A stretch of DNA of 30,107 nucleotides from Chloroflexota bacterium (GCA_021796315.1 JAJYOH010000012.1:1-30107), one strand, 5' to 3'. Numbered from the stretch's first letter, positions 14,032-23,152 are shown. The notes: a model not told the origin generated them from the letters alone. Program-made: numbers and translations.

Positions 14032-15555
14032 TTATCCCAACTTCCCCACCACCTTCTCGACTTCCTGCAAAATCTCACCTGACTTCACCAGCGCCTTCAT
14101 CTTGTTGTGATCGTTATACAGCGGACGGTCCACTTCGAGATGCTCGACATGTTTACGAATCACTTCACGCGCTTTCTGCGTCCCTTTGCCCGGCGTGAAC
14201 TCGCGGAAGTCGAGCGCTTGCGCCGCCGCCATGAATTCGATTCCTAAAACGCCGAATGCGTTATCCAAAATTTGTCCGTTCTTGATGGCGGTGTTCATGC
14301 CCATCGAGACGAAATCTTCCTGGTCCGCCGCGGCGGGAATGGATTGAATAGAGGCGGGCGCAGATAAAATTCTTTGTTCAACGATCAAATGATCGGCGGT
14401 GTATTGAGAAAGCATCAGGCCGGAATAAAAGCCAGGTTCGTGCGCCAGAAAATCCGGAAGTCCGCCGGAAAGAGCCGGGTTGGTCAGGCGGTTGAGCCGT
14501 CGTTCAGATAAAACACACACCATCGTGATGGCCGCGCCCGCCATGTCCATCGGCAGGGCAACCGGCGAACCCTGGAAGTTTGCGCCGGTCAACGTCAACT
14601 TCAACTCCGGCACGAAGATCGGGTTGTCGCCCACGCCGTTCAATTCGATCTCAACTTGTGAGCGCGCATACGCAATCGCATCGCGCGCCGTGCCAACCAC
14701 CTGCGGCGTGGAACGCATCGAATAGGCGTCCTGCACTTTCGTTTTCATTTTGCCGGTCGTCAGGTCCGAGCCTTCAACGATCTTCCTGATATTTTCCGCC
14801 GACTTGATCGCGCCGCTGAAGCCGCGCAGTTCGTGCAGCTTGGTATTATATGGTTTCATGTTGCCGAGCAGCGCTTCAATGGACATGGCCGCCGCGATCT
14901 CGGCCTGCTTGAGAAATCTTTCCATGTCGTAGATGTGAAGCGCAGACATGGCGGTCAATAGATTCGACCCGTTGATGGCGGCCAGACCGTCGCGCGCCTG
15001 CAAACCGGGGATCGCAATCCCAGCCCGCCGCATCGCTTCCTGACCCGATAACCGCTCGCCATTTAAGAAGGCTTCGCCTTCGCCCATCAGCAGCAGCGCG
15101 GCTTGCGCCATCGGAGCCAGGTCGCCGCTCGCGCCGACCGAGCCCTTCTGACAGACGACCGGCGTCACGCCCTTGTTCAACATCTCGACATAAGTCAACG
15201 TGATCTCCGGCCGGCAGCCGGAATTGCCATGCGCATGGACATTGATTCGTCCAGCCAGCGCGGCGCGGACATATTCGATCGGCGCGGGTTCGCCGATGCC
15301 AGCCGCGTGGTTATAGATCAAATATTTCTGAAATTCCTTCACCTGCTCATCGTTTAATATCTTTTCCGAAAACTCGCCGATGCCGGTGTTGGTGCCATAC
15401 ATAATTTCCCGGGCAGCCAGTTTTTCTTCGAGCATGGCGCGGCAGACTTTGATGCGTTCCAAAGCTTCGGGCGCCAGTTCAACCTTCTCATTATTTCGCG
15501 CAATGGCGGCAAGCTTTTCAACGGTGAGGGATGAGCCGTCGAGGATGATGGTCAT
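14032..15555 (-). CDS. hutH: Aromatic amino acid ammonia-lyase, histidine ammonia-lyase-like
   Basis: The 507-residue product has the MIO-forming triad A142-S143-G144 within GSVGASGDLAP, numbering the same as in Pseudomonas HutH. Y53 (MYGTNTGIG), H83 (YNHAAG) and N195 (INGSN) also sit at the family positions. Histidine ammonia-lyase turns histidine into urocanate and ammonia. Differences from classical HutH are NHAAG for SHAAG, HGNSGCR for the usual KGYSG-type segment, and QEDFVSM for QEDHVSM near residue 413. No other hut genes are near, so another aromatic substrate or an aminomutase role remains possible. ATG 15555 has AAGGAG 8 bases upstream. Confidence 0.82.
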   Translation of the reverse strand: MTIILDGSSLTVEKLAAIARNNEKVELAPEALERIKVCRAMLEEKLAAREIMYGTNTGIGEFSEKILNDEQVKEFQKYLIYNHAAGIGEPAPIEYVRAALAGRINVHAHGNSGCRPEITLTYVEMLNKGVTPVVCQKGSVGASGDLAPMAQAALLLMGEGEAFLNGERLSGQEAMRRAGIAIPGLQARDGLAAINGSNLLTAMSALHIYDMERFLKQAEIAAAMSIEALLGNMKPYNTKLHELRGFSGAIKSAENIRKIVEGSDLTTGKMKTKVQDAYSMRSTPQVVGTARDAIAYARSQVEIELNGVGDNPIFVPELKLTLTGANFQGSPVALPMDMAGAAITMVCVLSERRLNRLTNPALSGGLPDFLAHEPGFYSGLMLSQYTADHLIVEQRILSAPASIQSIPAAADQEDFVSMGMNTAIKNGQILDNAFGVLGIEFMAAAQALDFREFTPGKGTQKAREVIRKHVEHLEVDRPLYNDHNKMKALVKSGEILQEVEKVVGKLG

Positions 15556-15604
15556 GGGGACTCTCCTTAATGGGGTATGCTGTATTGTACCTCCTGCGAA
15601 TTAA

Positions 15605-15784
15605 GAAATCGCCGCCCGCGATGCGTCTACTGCCGCCGGGTGGGATTTCCACAACGCCATGTTGGGCGTCAAGGCGCAGGTCATCGCCCAATTTGGGGAC
15701 GACTCGAACGAGGCTCAGGTTCCGGGTCTGACGAAGAAGTCCGAGCGCAAAGCGCCCACCCGCAAGGCAAAGCCGACAGCATAA
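15605..15784 (+). pseudogene. 5'-truncated remnant of a small conserved protein
   Basis: A 59-codon frame, open from just after a stop at 15602-15604 to TAA 15782-15784, reads EIAARDASTAAGWDFHNAML and then GVKAQVIAQFGDDSNEAQ, ending in a basic tail KKSERKAPTRKAKPTA. It has no start codon or ribosome site at its 5' end; the first ATG is at 15659. The tail, followed by a proper intrinsic terminator, looks like the C-terminus of a larger protein whose 5' part was lost. The product's function is not known to me. It abuts the start region of the divergent ammonia-lyase gene. Confidence 0.55.
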
Positions 15785-15793
15785 CCGCACCCG

Positions 15794-15828
15794 CCTCCCG
15801 CTCCGAAAGAAGCGGGAGGTTCGTTTTA
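15794..15828 (+). terminator. Intrinsic terminator of the truncated gene remnant
   Basis: CCTCCCGCT (15794-15802) and AGCGGGAGG (15811-15819) form a 9-bp GC-rich stem around an 8-base loop, followed by TTCGTTTTA. It lies 10 bp past the remnant's stop codon. Confidence 0.8.
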
Positions 15829-16081
15829 CGAACGGATGAGTTCGGATAAAGATCAGTACCAACAGGGTATAAAAATCAAATCAGCTTATCCTGATTAGGG
15901 AGTAAAATTATTCCAACCGCAAGATTTATCTCGCGCATTGATTATTCGAGAGGGAATATGCAGACCGGGAGTGTTGGGATGATTGTTTTTTCTTGCACCT
16001 CTCGCTGCTTCTCTTTTGTTCGAGCAACTCAACAAAGCCGATAAGTTTGATGATCGATTCACGTCAAGGAGGTTGAAGTTG
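15829..16081. other. Intergenic leader region upstream of the micro-ORF chain
   Basis: No confident gene. A 28-codon frame (15958-16044, after GAGAGGGA) is possible but composition is unremarkable. An imperfect palindrome AATCAG-CTTATC-CTGATT lies near 15875-15895 and TAAAAT at 15903-15908 is a candidate -10 without a -35. AAGGAGG at 16066-16072 serves the micro-ORF at 16082. Confidence 0.4.
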
Positions 16082-16141
16082 ATGTGGAAAAACAGAGCAG
16101 GCAGTTCAGCATCAGGACAGGCGGGTAAAGATGGACGCTAA
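16082..16141 (+). CDS. Micro-ORF (19 residues) with strong ribosome-binding site
   Basis: ATG 16082 follows a consensus AAGGAGG (16066-16072) by 9 bases. The frame reads MWKNRAGSSASGQAGKDGR and stops at 16139-16141. It overlaps the next micro-ORF. It may be a leader peptide or a fragment of a frameshifted gene. Nothing recognisable in the peptide. Confidence 0.35.
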   Translation: MWKNRAGSSASGQAGKDGR

Positions 16142-16175
16142 AAAAGAGAAACATCGGCAAGGAGAAAAAGCATGA
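16131..16175 (+). CDS. Micro-ORF (14 residues) overlapping its neighbours
   Basis: The frame reads MDAKKEKHRQGEKA, highly charged. It begins inside the 16082 micro-ORF, and its stop (16173-16175) overlaps ATG 16172 of the next one in an ATGA arrangement. No good Shine-Dalgarno is present, so it may be translated only by coupling or not at all. Confidence 0.25.
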   Translation: MDAKKEKHRQGEKA

Positions 16176-16288
16176 ATGCGAAACGCAACAAAAAGTCAAA
16201 AGCCGGGAGACCGCCGCAGAGCCGTCCCGCCAAATCTCTGCGCGGTATCGCCGTGATCCATCCCCACAGTCCGAAGGAAAATAAATGA
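16172..16288 (+). CDS. Small basic protein (38 residues) coupled to the histidine kinase
   Basis: ATG 16172 has AAGGAG (16159-16164) 7 bases upstream. The peptide is strongly basic at its N-terminus (MNAKRNKKSKAGRPPQSRPA) and then has GIAVIHPHSPKENK. Its stop overlaps the kinase start in an ATGA tetranucleotide (16285-16288), a classic sign of translational coupling. No family is recognised. It could be a leader peptide that drives kinase translation or a small partner protein. Confidence 0.5.
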   Translation: MNAKRNKKSKAGRPPQSRPAKSLRGIAVIHPHSPKENK

Positions 16289-19200
16289 TCGGCAGGGCCG
16301 ATTCACAATCACGGGCGGGATTCCTCGACGTGCCTAAAATATGCGCCACAATAACCATTGGGATTGCCTTGCTGGCTTTGCTCGGCTGGGTAAGCGGCGT
16401 GCGATCTCTGGCCGGAGGATTGGACGCTTATATTCCCATGGCGCCCAGTACCGCAGTGGCATTCCTTCTCCTCGGCGGCGTACTGTTTAGCTTCGCACAT
16501 TTGCCCGTGATGCGCCTGGGCCGTTTCTTTGCACTGACCGCCGTCAGCGTCGTCCTCTTGATGGCGCTGTTGGTCCTGGTGCAATTTATTTTCGGTCTTG
16601 ATTTTGGCATGGAGCACGTATTGTCCCGTACAAACGAATTTTTAGGCTCCATGCCGTTGGGACGAATGGCGTCGCTTACCGCCGTCGCTTTTCTATTGGA
16701 AGGCGCGGCATTCTTTATTTTGTTGGCCGGGGGAAGCCGGCGCAATGTTCCCGTGACCATTGCACTGCTCGCCGCCGGCGCAACGGTCATCAACGCGGTT
16801 GTGTTAGTAGGCTATGCTTATGGCGCGCCCCTGCTATATGGGGGGACGAATATCCCGGTTGCGCTGCCAACCGCCATAGCTTTTGTGTTAATAGGAACAG
16901 GGCAACTTAATTTGGTCGCGCCCGGCATTCGGGCATTCCACAAGTGGAGAGGCGCTTCCATACGCGGCATATTGCTGCGCGCGTTTCTGCCTTTCATGTT
17001 GTTTTTCGTCCTCCTGGATGGCTGGGTGAGCGCCAGGTTTGGGTCGAGGCTGCCGCTCAACCCGCCGTTATGGAATTCGCTGAAAGCCATCACGGCCGGC
17101 GTCTTGATCGTGATCATCACCGGCTGGATCGCCCGACGCAGCGGCAACGAGATTGAACGGGCGCAAAGGTCGCTGGCAGAAAGCGAAGCAAAGTTTAGAC
17201 ACGTCTTTGAAAACTCGCCGCTTGGAAAATCACTGACAGGCGCGGATGGGACTTTAAAAGTGAACAAAGCTTTTTGTGAAATCGTGGGATATTCAGAAGA
17301 GGAACTCAGGGCAAAAAACTGGCAGGAGATCACCCATCCTGACGATATTGAGGAAAGCCAGCGCGCCTTTCAATCCCTGCTGGACGGCGAAATCTCAAGC
17401 GCACACTTTGAAAAGAGGTATATCCACAAGGCCGGTAACCTGGTTTGGACGGATGTCATTACGGCCCTACAACGGGACGAAAGCGGGAATCCGCTTTATT
17501 TCCTGACCACCATCAACGACATCACAGAGCGCAAGCAGGCGGCGGAGGCATTATATGAAAGCGAAGAACGTTTGCGATTATCCACTGAGCTGGCAAATGT
17601 CGCCGTGTGGGAATATAGTTTTATTACCAACAGCATGTCGCGCTCAAAGAATCATGATCGACTCTATGGACTTGAATGGCAAACCAGGTGGGATATAAAT
17701 ACTTTTCTAAACGCAACGCATCCGGATGATCGCGAGTTTTCAAATGAAATCATTCAAAAGTCAGCGGCCTCCGGCGGCCCCGATCAATACCAATTTGATT
17801 TTCGTGTGGTTTATGCCGACCAGTCAATCCATTGGTTGACGGTAATTGGGCAGGTGGTCGAACGGACTGTAGACGGACAAGGCACGATTGTGCGCGGATG
17901 CCTTATTGACATCACCGAACGCAAACGAGCGGAAGAAAAATTACGCCAGAGCGAGCAAAAATTTTCGCTCATATTCGAAAAGGCCGCCTTTGCCGCCATA
18001 CTTTCAACCCTACCCGATGGTGTAATCATCGACGCCAACGAAGCATGGTCGAAGATTTCCGGATATACCAGGCAGGAAATGCTAGGCAAGACATCCCTTG
18101 AAGTTGGAGTGAATCCTGATAATGAAATGCGAAAACATATTCTGGCAGAGCTTCAAACAAAGGGTTCGGCACATCATCAGGAAATACCCGTATACACAAA
18201 ATCCGGCGAACAACGCATATTTTCCGTGAATATAGATCTAGTGGAAATGGGGAAACAGAAATTTATACTCAATACAGCCGAAGATATCACGGAACGCAAA
18301 CATGCCGAGAAAAAGATCATCCAGCTCACGCGCATGTACGCCACGCTCAGCCAGGTCAACCAGACCATCGTGCGCATCAAAGACCGGAATGAGCTGTATC
18401 AATCCCTGTGCGATGTAGCACTACAGTTTGGGGGGTTTTCCCTGGCCTGGATCGGCTTATTGGAGGAAGCAACCGGGGATATCCTACCCATAGCAGCCAA
18501 GGGTTTGGATGTAAATCAATGGCCGTTCCAAAAAGTTAATCTCTACTCCGGTGCAAATAAGAATGGTCTGGTCGCCGCAGCCATCCGCACCGCAAGAGTA
18601 GCGACCAGCAAAGACATTCAGACCGATGATAGAACACAAAATTCACGCGAACAGGTTCAGGCTTATGATTTTCATTCCATCGCCGCCATCCCGATCAAGT
18701 TGAGGGACAAGGTAATCGGCATCCTGGGGTTGGTCTCTTCCGAGGTTGGCTTTTTCAAGGATGAGGAGGAGATCAGACTGCTCGAGGAAATGGGCTTGGA
18801 TATTTCCTTTGCATTGGACACGATGGAAACTGAAACCGGGCGCAGGCAGGCGGAAGAAGAAATCAAAAAATTGAATGCCGAACTGGAAGCGCGCGTCATC
18901 CAGCGCACCGCCCAACTTGAATCTGCCAACAAGGAATTGGAAGCCTTCGCTTATTCCGTGTCGCACGACCTGCGGGCGCCCCTGCGCGCCATTACCGGAT
19001 ATACCAACATCCTGATGGAGGATTACGAGCCCGCCTTCGACGCAGAGGGCAAACGTGTTTGCAGTGTCATCAGCGGTGAAGCTCAGCGCATGGGACAGTT
19101 GATCGATGATCTGCTGACTTTCTCACGCCTGAATCGAACGGAGATGAACAACTTAACGATTGATATGCAGGCAATGGCGCAGACTATATATAATGAATTG

Positions 19201-19614
19201 ACGCCGATCGAAGGCCGGGAACGGATCGATCTCCAGATTGAAAACCTTCATTCAAGTGTGGGGGACCCGGCGCTGATCCGTCAGGTGTGGGTCAACCTGC
19301 TTTCCAACGCGATCAAGTTCACGTCCAAAAAAGAACGGGCTGTCATCGAAGTGATGAGCACGCAAAATGCGGATGAAACCATCTATTCGGTGCGGGATAA
19401 CGGCGCCGGGTTTGACATGCAATACGCCGGCAAGCTGTTTGGCGTTTTCCAGCGCCTGCACACCGACCGCGAATTTGAAGGCACCGGTGTGGGGCTGGCC
19501 ATCGTCCAACGCGTGATCCTGCGTCACGGTGGGCGCGTATGGAGCGAAGGCCGGGTGGATCAGGGCGCTGTATTTTATTTTGCACTGCCCAGAAAAGAGG
19601 CATCTCATGAATAA
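16285..19614 (+). CDS. Membrane-bound PAS/GAF sensor histidine kinase
   Basis: The 1109-residue product has an N-terminal membrane module of about seven or eight helices (residues 20-290). Three PAS domains follow (about 300-420, 430-548, 555-675), each closing with the PAC-like DITERK or similar. A GAF-like domain spans about 690-845. A coiled coil (855-885) leads to a HisKA domain with phospho-acceptor H894 in SVSHDLRAP, and the ATPase domain has N1004/N1008 (NLLSNAIKF), DNGAGFD and GTGVGLAIVQR. It has no receiver domain; the single-domain regulator beginning 8 bases before its stop is the natural partner. The stimulus is not evident. Start ATG 16285 is coupled to the 38-residue ORF. Confidence 0.92.
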   Translation: MIGRADSQSRAGFLDVPKICATITIGIALLALLGWVSGVRSLAGGLDAYIPMAPSTAVAFLLLGGVLFSFAHLPVMRLGRFFALTAVSVVLLMALLVLVQFIFGLDFGMEHVLSRTNEFLGSMPLGRMASLTAVAFLLEGAAFFILLAGGSRRNVPVTIALLAAGATVINAVVLVGYAYGAPLLYGGTNIPVALPTAIAFVLIGTGQLNLVAPGIRAFHKWRGASIRGILLRAFLPFMLFFVLLDGWVSARFGSRLPLNPPLWNSLKAITAGVLIVIITGWIARRSGNEIERAQRSLAESEAKFRHVFENSPLGKSLTGADGTLKVNKAFCEIVGYSEEELRAKNWQEITHPDDIEESQRAFQSLLDGEISSAHFEKRYIHKAGNLVWTDVITALQRDESGNPLYFLTTINDITERKQAAEALYESEERLRLSTELANVAVWEYSFITNSMSRSKNHDRLYGLEWQTRWDINTFLNATHPDDREFSNEIIQKSAASGGPDQYQFDFRVVYADQSIHWLTVIGQVVERTVDGQGTIVRGCLIDITERKRAEEKLRQSEQKFSLIFEKAAFAAILSTLPDGVIIDANEAWSKISGYTRQEMLGKTSLEVGVNPDNEMRKHILAELQTKGSAHHQEIPVYTKSGEQRIFSVNIDLVEMGKQKFILNTAEDITERKHAEKKIIQLTRMYATLSQVNQTIVRIKDRNELYQSLCDVALQFGGFSLAWIGLLEEATGDILPIAAKGLDVNQWPFQKVNLYSGANKNGLVAAAIRTARVATSKDIQTDDRTQNSREQVQAYDFHSIAAIPIKLRDKVIGILGLVSSEVGFFKDEEEIRLLEEMGLDISFALDTMETETGRRQAEEEIKKLNAELEARVIQRTAQLESANKELEAFAYSVSHDLRAPLRAITGYTNILMEDYEPAFDAEGKRVCSVISGEAQRMGQLIDDLLTFSRLNRTEMNNLTIDMQAMAQTIYNELTPIEGRERIDLQIENLHSSVGDPALIRQVWVNLLSNAIKFTSKKERAVIEVMSTQNADETIYSVRDNGAGFDMQYAGKLFGVFQRLHTDREFEGTGVGLAIVQRVILRHGGRVWSEGRVDQGAVFYFALPRKEASHE

Positions 19615-20050
19615 CCCAACTGATATCGAAATACTGCTCGTGGAAGATAACTCGCGCGATGCGGAATTAATGATCCGCGCGCTCAAGAAACGCAACCTGG
19701 CCAACAATTTGATCCATGTGGAAGACGGCTCGGAGGCGTTAGACTTCCTGTTCAACCGCGGTAAATACGAGGAACGTAAGAATAACGCTTCGCCCAAGAT
19801 CGTGCTGCTCGACTTGAAACTGCCAAAATTAAATGGCCTGGAAGTATTACGCGAGATAAAAAAGAATGAACACACGCGCCGGATTCCGGTGGTGATCGTG
19901 ACTTCATCCGCCGAAGACCCGGATATCAAACTGGCTTACGAACTTGGGGCGAACAGTTATGTGGTCAAGCCGGTAAATTTCGAAGCATTTACGGAAGTGA
20001 TGAGCAATCTCGGTTTGTACTGGCTGTTGATCAACCAGCACCTGCGCTAG
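19607..20050 (+). CDS. Single-domain response regulator (CheY/Rcp1-like)
   Basis: This 147-residue receiver has acidic pocket E13/D14, phospho-acceptor D69 (LLDLKLP), T99 and K121 (VVKPV). It has no output domain. Receivers of this Rcp1 type act as phospho-shuttles for PAS/GAF kinases. ATG 19607 is chosen over an upstream in-frame codon because GAGG lies about 7 bases before it and it yields the exact domain start. It overlaps the kinase stop by 8 bases, so the two are coupled. It probably receives phosphate from H894 of the kinase. Confidence 0.9.
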   Translation: MNNPTDIEILLVEDNSRDAELMIRALKKRNLANNLIHVEDGSEALDFLFNRGKYEERKNNASPKIVLLDLKLPKLNGLEVLREIKKNEHTRRIPVVIVTSSAEDPDIKLAYELGANSYVVKPVNFEAFTEVMSNLGLYWLLINQHLR

Positions 20051-20072
20051 GGTTTGTATGCAAATTCTTTCA

Positions 20073-20110
20073 CGTCGTTGCGAGGGGAGTTATTCCCCGA
20101 AGCAGTCTCC
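20073..20110. repeat. Decayed half copy of the GTCATTGCGAG-type repeat
   Basis: CGTCGTTGCGAG (20073-20084) and CGAAGCAGTCTCC (20098-20110) correspond to CGTCATTGCGAG and CGAAGCAATCTC of the copy at 6344-6427, each with few substitutions. The right half is missing. It lies in the gap between the response regulator and the HD-GYP gene. Confidence 0.65.
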
Positions 20111-20166
20111 CAAATTACGATGGGGCTTGCACACCTACCTTGGAAATTACAAGAAGGAAACAGCTT

Positions 20167-23145
20167 ATGAGCGAACCCATTCGCATCTTAATTGTTGAAG
20201 ACCTGCCTACGGATGCCGACCTGGCCATGCACGAAATTCGCAAGTCGGTGTCGGACTGTGTCTTCCAGCGCGTGGAAACCGAATCCGCATATTTGGAAGC
20301 GCTCGAAACGTACAGCCCCGACCTGATCCTCTCGGACTACCATCTTCCGCGCTTTACCGGTATGCAGGCCTTGAAGCTGGCAACGGATCGCACGCCAATG
20401 ACGCCCTTGATCATCTTTACCGGCTCGATCAACGAAGATATTGCCGTGGAGTGCATGAAAGCCGGCGCCACCAATTACATCATCAAGGAAAATATCAGGC
20501 GGCTGGGCCCGGCAATCATCCATGCGCTTGAAGAGAAAAATATCAAGATCGAACGCAAGCGGGCGGAGGAAAATTTGCGCGAAAGCGAAGAACGCTATCG
20601 CACAACCCTGAACGAAATGATGGAGGGCTGCCAGATCATCGATTATGACTGGCGTTATCTATACGTCAACAAAGCGGGTTCAAAGCAGGGGCGGAAAAAG
20701 CCTGATGAGTTACTGATGCGTACCATGATGGATGTATATCCGGGCAGCGAGAACACGGAACTGTTCTCCGTTTTGAAGCATTGCATGGAAGAACGCCGCC
20801 CCGAGCGAATGGAAAATAAATTTGTTTATCACGATGGCAGCTTTGGCTGGTTCGAATTGAGCATCCAGCCGGTGCCGGAGGGACTCTTTATCTTATCCAT
20901 CGATATCACCGAGCGCAAAAAGGCCGAGGCAGACCTGCGCGAGAGCGAAGACCGCTATCGCGACCTGGTTGAGCACAGCCAGGATTTGATATGCACCCAC
21001 GACCTGCAGGGCAATATCCTGTCTGCGAATCAAGCCGCCACGCGCTTCACCGGCTATCCCCAGGAATCCCTGCTCAGCATGAACATGGCCGACCTGCTCA
21101 CCCCGCAGGTAAGGCAGTTTTTTCCGGCATATTTAAAGAAGATACAAACCAGCGGCTGGGCGCGCGGCGTCATGCAGATACAGACTGCCAGCGGGGAAAT
21201 CCGTTACTGGGAATATGACAACACTTTGCGAAGCGATGGCGCCTCTTCACCGGTGGTGCGCGGCATAGCGCACGACATCACCGAACGCAAGCGGGCGGAG
21301 AAAGAATTGAAGCAGAGCGAGGAAAAATTCCGCGCACTCATCGAAAACAGCGCGGACTATATCTCCCTCCTGGCGGCTGATGGGAGCCTGCTGTGGGAAA
21401 GCCCAGCCGATATTTCCATGTTGGGCTACGCAGAAAACGAGTTCGTGGGAAATAATATTCTGGAGATCGTTCATCCTGATGATTTAAGCTGGGTCCAGGA
21501 AAGATTTGCAAAGCTGGCATCCACGCCGGGAGGCCAGGAGCGCGCGTCCTTCCGCCTGCGTCGCCAGGATGGTTCCTACCGCTGGGTCGAGGCCACTGTT
21601 ACCAATCTTCTGGATAAAGCCAGTGTTCAAGCCATCGTTATAAACTATCACGACATCACCGAGCGCAAGCAGGCGGAAGAAAAACTCCACCTGCAAAGCG
21701 CCGCATTGGAAGCCGCCGCCAACACCATCGTTATCACTAACCGAGATGGCATCATCCAGTGGGTCAACCCGGCTTTCACCGCACTGACCGGATTCGATCC
21801 ATCAGAGGCAGAAGGCAAAAATCCCGGTGAATTGCTCAAATCAGGAAAACAGGACCAGGCATTTTACAAGGTTCTGTGGAATACGATCCTTTCCGGAAAA
21901 GTCTGGCGCGGCGAACTGATCAATCGCCGCAAAGACGGCAGTCTCTACCCCGAAGAGATGACCATCACGCCTCTACAGAACCAACATGGGCAGATCAGCC
22001 ACTTCATTGCGGTCAAACAAGATATCAGCGGGCGCAAGCAGGCGGAACAAAAGATCATCGAGCATCTCCAGCACTTGAGAGCCCTGCACACTGTGGACAC
22101 AGCCATCGCATCCAACTTCGACCTGCGCATTACGATTGGCACTTTGCTGGAACAATTGACATCCCAGTTGAAAATTGATGCGGCTTCCATTTCCCTGTTC
22201 GAGAAATATATGTTGACGCTCGAACACTTAACGAGTATTGGGTTCTATTCCCCTCCCGTTCGCGGCGCCACATCCAAGATCGTGGAGAGTCTGGCTGAAC
22301 ACGCCATCATTGAACGCCATATCCTTCACATTCCTGATCTGAGGGACATCGGCATTAATCCCGTCAACGCGGATCGCTATCGAAGCGAACGGTTCGTTTC
22401 TTATTATGCCGTTCCATTGATTGCCAAGGGCCAGATCAAGGGTGTGATGGAAATCTTCCAGCGCACGCCGCTTCATGTCACACCTGAGTGGCTGGAGTTT
22501 TTGGAGACCATGACAGAGCAGGCAGCCATTGCCATTGACATCTCCAGGCTGTTTGGCGATTTACAAAAGTCCAATCTTGACTTGACTCTCGCCTATGATG
22601 CCACCATCGCAGGCTGGTCACAAGCCATGGATTTGCGTGATCGGGAGACCGAAGGCCACACCCTGCGCGTTACCGAGACAACCGAACAGCTGGCGCGGCT
22701 GATGAACGTCAGCGAAACTGAGATCGCTCACATGCGCCGCGGCGCCTTGCTGCATGACATCGGCAAACTGGGCGTGCCCGATCATATCCTGCTCAAGCCG
22801 GACAAACTTAGCGATGATGAATGGGTGATCATGCGCCAGCATCCAGCTTCGGCCTACGAAATGCTCCGATCCATTAATTACTTACAGCCAGCGCTCCACA
22901 TTCCCCATTGTCATCACGAAAAATGGGATGGCACAGGTTACCCGCAGGGATTGAAAGGAGAACAAATTCCGCTCGCCGCGCGCATATTCGCCGTTGTGGA
23001 TGTCTGGGATGCAGTCACCAGTGATCGCCCGTATCGGTCGGCATGGTCAAAAGAGCAGGCCCTGAATTACATCCGCGAACAATCGGGCAGGCATTTCGAC
23101 CCTGAGGTCGTGAATGTCTTCTTGAGTATGATGTCAAACCAATAG
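20167..23145 (+). CDS. REC-PAS-GAF-HD-GYP protein, predicted c-di-GMP phosphodiesterase
   Basis: Of 992 residues, a receiver domain fills 6-120 (D57 in LILSDYHLP). Four PAS domains follow (about 140-250, 260-385, 390-510 and 520-640), several closed by DITERK. Then come a GAF domain (about 655-800) and a C-terminal HD-GYP domain (about 825-985). The HD-GYP shows HDIGK (H863, D864), HHEKWDGTGYP (H916, H917, G924-Y925-P926) and the DVWDAVTSDRPYR segment. Such domains hydrolyse c-di-GMP. All key residues are present, so activity is expected. ATG 20167 is preferred to an upstream TTG because AAGGAA lies 9 bases before it and it begins directly at the receiver fold. It follows the kinase/regulator pair after a repeat-containing gap. 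Confidence 0.92.
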   Translation: MSEPIRILIVEDLPTDADLAMHEIRKSVSDCVFQRVETESAYLEALETYSPDLILSDYHLPRFTGMQALKLATDRTPMTPLIIFTGSINEDIAVECMKAGATNYIIKENIRRLGPAIIHALEEKNIKIERKRAEENLRESEERYRTTLNEMMEGCQIIDYDWRYLYVNKAGSKQGRKKPDELLMRTMMDVYPGSENTELFSVLKHCMEERRPERMENKFVYHDGSFGWFELSIQPVPEGLFILSIDITERKKAEADLRESEDRYRDLVEHSQDLICTHDLQGNILSANQAATRFTGYPQESLLSMNMADLLTPQVRQFFPAYLKKIQTSGWARGVMQIQTASGEIRYWEYDNTLRSDGASSPVVRGIAHDITERKRAEKELKQSEEKFRALIENSADYISLLAADGSLLWESPADISMLGYAENEFVGNNILEIVHPDDLSWVQERFAKLASTPGGQERASFRLRRQDGSYRWVEATVTNLLDKASVQAIVINYHDITERKQAEEKLHLQSAALEAAANTIVITNRDGIIQWVNPAFTALTGFDPSEAEGKNPGELLKSGKQDQAFYKVLWNTILSGKVWRGELINRRKDGSLYPEEMTITPLQNQHGQISHFIAVKQDISGRKQAEQKIIEHLQHLRALHTVDTAIASNFDLRITIGTLLEQLTSQLKIDAASISLFEKYMLTLEHLTSIGFYSPPVRGATSKIVESLAEHAIIERHILHIPDLRDIGINPVNADRYRSERFVSYYAVPLIAKGQIKGVMEIFQRTPLHVTPEWLEFLETMTEQAAIAIDISRLFGDLQKSNLDLTLAYDATIAGWSQAMDLRDRETEGHTLRVTETTEQLARLMNVSETEIAHMRRGALLHDIGKLGVPDHILLKPDKLSDDEWVIMRQHPASAYEMLRSINYLQPALHIPHCHHEKWDGTGYPQGLKGEQIPLAARIFAVVDVWDAVTSDRPYRSAWSKEQALNYIREQSGRHFDPEVVNVFLSMMSNQ

Positions 23146-23152
23146 TTTGATG

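Noticed and set aside
15577..15849. 90-residue cysteine/arginine-rich protein
   Set aside because: It is a shadow frame over the conserved-looking 15605-15784 frame and its terminator hairpin.
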